From Promethearchaeota archaeon (GTDB taxonomy: Archaea > Asgardarchaeota > Lokiarchaeia > Sigyniarchaeales > SOKP01): DNA of 64,000 bases. Made by a program: the position numbers and the translations under genes. Positions 61,419 through 64,000 of the stretch are shown piece after piece. The notes beneath the pieces are model-generated. The model ran no database searches. It had not been told where the DNA came from and saw only the letters and a program-made list of their open reading frames with translations. The stretch is from positions 1-64,000 of the forward strand of contig JALGVJ010000013.1 in assembly GCA_029838195.1 (NCBI GenBank). Direction: 5' to 3'. The number at the start of each line of letters is the position of its first letter. The first letter of the stretch is position 1.

Positions 61419-62708
61419 TTATTGTTTTTCCGCGATAATGGCCTGTTCTAATTGTTTTCTTGCTTTCTCCTTTTGTTCTTCGCTCAATGGGCAGTCGGTT
61501 ATTTTCCAGAATCGATATTCTTGGTTTAAATAGGCGGGACATTTCTTCCTACGCTCCTTAGCACAATCCGTTATTTGCCAGCATTGAAAGGTTTTTTCAT
61601 AGAACTTGTGAAACTTACGTGGTAATTTTTTATAATTGAATTCTGTTTCCCTGAGATAATCATCTAAATTATTAGAATTATAAGTATTCCAAAATAATAC
61701 GGTTTTCCCCTTGTTCTCTTCTTCAGTTATATAATCCATGAGAGCAGCCATCGTTTTTCCCGTATACGTAGTATCTAATTTAAATCCTTTTTCTTTTCCT
61801 TCTAATTCATGCACGAGATCAACAGCCTTCTGACTTTTTTCTGTTACAATCCCATATGCAGAGCCTCGATATCCTTCAATGATTTTGAAATCATTTTCGG
61901 TTACTTCCACGTGCGGAATGGAAGGATCACGTTCATGTAAATAGTTTAAAGCCTTATTTGCAACTTTAAGAAAATTAGAGGGATTAATTACAATATCTTC
62001 TGAGACTTTAACAACATGGATCTTCGTTTTCAAGCCCAAGAGCTTACAGCCTGCGCCTATACCAGCAGCAGTTCCAATCGATCCTCCCGCGCAGAATATG
62101 ACATCAGGAATGGACGCAATTCCTTGATCAATTTGTTCTTTTAACTCAAACATGGCATCGATGAATCCTACAGTGCCCAAAGAGGTACCAAATCCGAAGA
62201 GGGGAGTTCCTCCAAACGGCATTAAAAAATATCGAGGATGAATTAATCGAAATACTAAACTTTTTAATAAAGCTCTTTCATTACTCTTAGATAAATGCAA
62301 TTTTGCTCCAAAATAATCATATAATAACAAGGAACGCTGTACATGCCAAGTAACTGGTTGAGGGGCAAGAAATAGGTGACATTTTAATCCCAATTGTTGG
62401 GTCGTTATAGCACAAGCCAAACCTTGATTTGTTCCAATTCCTCCGAGGGTAATTACCCCTTTTTTCTTTTCTTTTAAGATTTTCCCGAAAATGAATTCAA
62501 ATTTTCGGAGTTTATTTCCTCCATAAACATCACTAACTTTATCATCTCGCTTGATAAAAATTTTTTCTTCCTTTAGATTTAAATGTTTTTCCAAATTAGT
62601 CAATCGTTCCACAGGAGTAGGCGCATTAGGAATGAGAGGGATAAAAGGAACTTTTCCCTTTAAATTAGGAAATTTTTTATATAAAATAGGTTCCCTAGTA
62701 GTCTCCAT
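61419..62708 (-). CDS. ACC deaminase/D-cysteine desulfhydrase-like PLP enzyme with cysteine tail
   Basis: This is a fold-type II PLP enzyme. IFIKRDDKVSDVYGGNKLRKFEF holds the PLP Lys (K66, in GGNK). GGIGTNQGLA binds cofactor phosphate-side groups, and FCAGGSIGTAAGIGAG and DTTYTGKTMAAL follow. From residue 376 an extra 54-residue tail has CWQITDC, KKCPAYLN, RFWKITDC, resembling the two-CW cysteine domain. Family members deaminate ACC or desulfurate D-cysteine. The tail may bind a metal and is not part of the standard enzyme. Confidence 0.78.
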   Translation of the reverse strand: METTREPILYKKFPNLKGKVPFIPLIPNAPTPVERLTNLEKHLNLKEEKIFIKRDDKVSDVYGGNKLRKFEFIFGKILKEKKKGVITLGGIGTNQGLACAITTQQLGLKCHLFLAPQPVTWHVQRSLLLYDYFGAKLHLSKSNERALLKSLVFRLIHPRYFLMPFGGTPLFGFGTSLGTVGFIDAMFELKEQIDQGIASIPDVIFCAGGSIGTAAGIGAGCKLLGLKTKIHVVKVSEDIVINPSNFLKVANKALNYLHERDPSIPHVEVTENDFKIIEGYRGSAYGIVTEKSQKAVDLVHELEGKEKGFKLDTTYTGKTMAALMDYITEEENKGKTVLFWNTYNSNNLDDYLRETEFNYKKLPRKFHKFYEKTFQCWQITDCAKERRKKCPAYLNQEYRFWKITDCPLSEEQKEKARKQLEQAIIAEKQ

Positions 62709-62846
62709 ATAATTATTAACTTTCGTTCATAAAAAATCTTTATTGGATGATGAAAGAAGGGAGGAAAAAGAACAAGCCATCAAGAACAAAGGGGAAAACT
62801 ATGCATGCTCTTTTTCTAAAAAACAGGGTTTTTAAAAATAAAATCC

Positions 62847-63827
62847 TCATGTCATTCCAATATCTGATTCAATGAGGCGGGTTATTCCGATATCGAAGAA
62901 ATTATCAAAAATACTGAGAAAATAATTAATAATATTTCTAATTCGCAATTCATTTCCATCACCGTCATTAACTTCTATTTTCTCGAATCGTTCATGAAGG
63001 CTAGTTAAATAATCTTGAAATTGCGAAATTAATTCTAAAGAAACTTTTTCATAATTGTGGATGATTTGAATTAAGAGATCGGGAATTCTAGAAAGGAGTG
63101 GAGCATATTTCTGAATGATAGGGGTGGGAAGATTTTGAAGATTTAAGGACGCATTAATAAAATCTCTTGTATATAATAATATTACCCTATTACCTAAAAA
63201 GTGAATCACGGGTAAATTAGAAAATCCTTTAGAATAGGGATATTCGGATAATCCTGTAATAAGAATACGTGTACCTAAAGAATATTTTCTATCAATTTCT
63301 GCTAAAAGTAAGTCATCAAAATTACCTTTTCTTCCCTCTATAATATGGGATATAATAGTGTTAAATACATTAGCAAGATCTATTAAAACTTCGTAAAAGG
63401 TAGTTTTTCTCGTGTCTAATAAAAAATTAACGAAAAACTCATTAGTTTCGGGGAGATTTTTAAAATCTAAACCGATTATTTCTTTCCGGGATTCTATTAG
63501 TAATTCATATAAAAGAGACTCATTTTCTGGATAATATTTAATGAAGATTTTATCGGTGTTTAATTTAAATGCTGATATTAACGCTTGTTTCATTAATTTC
63601 AGGGGCCATTCTTTACTATCGATTCTTAGTACCGTCTCTTCTTCTTCGTCGTCATCTCTTGTTCGAATAATAATTGATTTATTATCGATTGGATAAAGAT
63701 TGACTTCAGATTTCTCTACTAAATGGGCTTGATTCGTCCATTCTTGGGGAAACGTTATTGCTTTAGAATTTCCCAATTTAATTACACTTCTCACGTATCT
63801 CTTTTTTAAATTGTCCTTTCTCGTCAT
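62847..63827 (-). CDS. AbrB-PhoU-like regulator
   Basis: The N-terminal 55 residues form a SpoVT/AbrB DNA-binding domain (RYVRSVIKLGNSKAITFPQEW, in blocks, then NLYPIDNKSIII). The remaining 270 residues are mostly helical and match the archaeal PhoU-domain type (two three-helix bundles, with KEIIGLDF and ANVFNTIISHII). It is probably a transcription regulator of phosphate uptake or a related process. No pst genes are in the window. An ATG start with divergent AT-rich upstream DNA. Confidence 0.72.
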   Translation of the reverse strand: MTRKDNLKKRYVRSVIKLGNSKAITFPQEWTNQAHLVEKSEVNLYPIDNKSIIIRTRDDDEEEETVLRIDSKEWPLKLMKQALISAFKLNTDKIFIKYYPENESLLYELLIESRKEIIGLDFKNLPETNEFFVNFLLDTRKTTFYEVLIDLANVFNTIISHIIEGRKGNFDDLLLAEIDRKYSLGTRILITGLSEYPYSKGFSNLPVIHFLGNRVILLYTRDFINASLNLQNLPTPIIQKYAPLLSRIPDLLIQIIHNYEKVSLELISQFQDYLTSLHERFEKIEVNDGDGNELRIRNIINYFLSIFDNFFDIGITRLIESDIGMT

Positions 63828-64000
63828 TTTATTTCATAAATAAGTAATTATAATGGTTATATTGATATATAAATAAAACAATTTATTATATGTTTTAAGT
63901 GTTATATAATTTTATTAAGATTTAAGAATCATGCGAAATAAATGAATGAGTAATAAAACGATTTAAATAATGAAAATTTTTCCAAAGATATCCATTTTCT

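Noticed and set aside
1-64000. CRISPR arrays, intact insertion sequences, rRNA genes, replication origin
   Set aside because: No regularly spaced repeats, transposase motifs, rRNA sequence or origin-type repeat clusters were recognised.

Overview
The window is AT-rich archaeal DNA. Ribosomal proteins S8e, L18e, L13 and S9, RNA polymerase subunit D with its Fe-S insert, SRP19, a histone, a proteasome beta subunit, TrmI and an archaeal/eukaryal-type TrpRS leave little doubt about the domain. A Rag/Arf-like small GTPase with a C-terminal longin/roadblock-like region, a JAMM protease, a Clp1/Grc3 kinase, a 1,476-residue coiled-coil protein with C-terminal membrane segments, and many FAD/CCG and MFS-type genes suggest an Asgard (Promethearchaeota) genome, perhaps Lokiarchaeia-like. 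That placement is inference; no 16S rRNA is present.

Layout. 0-3 kb: a D-lyxose/mannose isomerase beside a decayed GH38 alpha-mannosidase, then a membrane acyltransferase. 3.6-6.7 kb: a FAD oxidoreductase and its (Fe-S)/CCG partner. 6.9-10 kb: 2-isopropylmalate synthase preceded by a leucine-codon-rich leader peptide and competing hairpins, facing an aminotransferase. 10-15.4 kb: the giant coiled-coil protein and a cysteine-rich ferredoxin-like protein. 15.5-21 kb: a minus-strand block (nucleoside hydrolase, Hef-like helicase, MBL hydrolase, PAP2 phosphatase). 21-24 kb: an accessory patch with a ketopantoate reductase fragment, a GP88-like gene, a DNA C5-methyltransferase stub and the histone. 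24-28.5 kb: JAMM protease, proteasome beta, S8e, YhhN, HypA, SRP19 and a tRNA-Pro that appears to contain two introns. 28.7-31 kb: a broken MFS transporter, a broken pilin-like gene and a CheY-like receiver.

31-46 kb is mostly housekeeping: NPD-type flavoprotein, methyltransferase, Lrp regulator, MsrB, HisI, TrpRS, Rag-like GTPase, YjbQ, MetG-beta/TrmI, SHMT, and the rpoD-rpl18e-rpl13-rps9 operon. 46.8-49.3 kb holds divergent aroA and aroC. 49.5-57.9 kb runs mainly on the plus strand: FmdE-like, alpha/beta hydrolase, hydroxyacyl-CoA dehydrogenase, GNAT, Clp1/Grc3, and a tight pair of ATP-grasp ligase and M14-like hydrolase. 58-64 kb: a membrane alpha/beta hydrolase, an MFS transporter, an acidic cysteine protein, an ACC-deaminase-like enzyme with a cysteine tail, and an AbrB-PhoU regulator.

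The strongest candidate for something undescribed is the leuA leader at 6.93-7.12 kb, which looks like ribosome-mediated attenuation of leucine synthesis in an archaeon. Next come the tRNA-Pro with a T-loop intron, the giant tail-anchored coiled-coil protein, and the ATP-grasp/M14 pair. No CRISPR array, intact insertion sequence or rRNA gene was seen.
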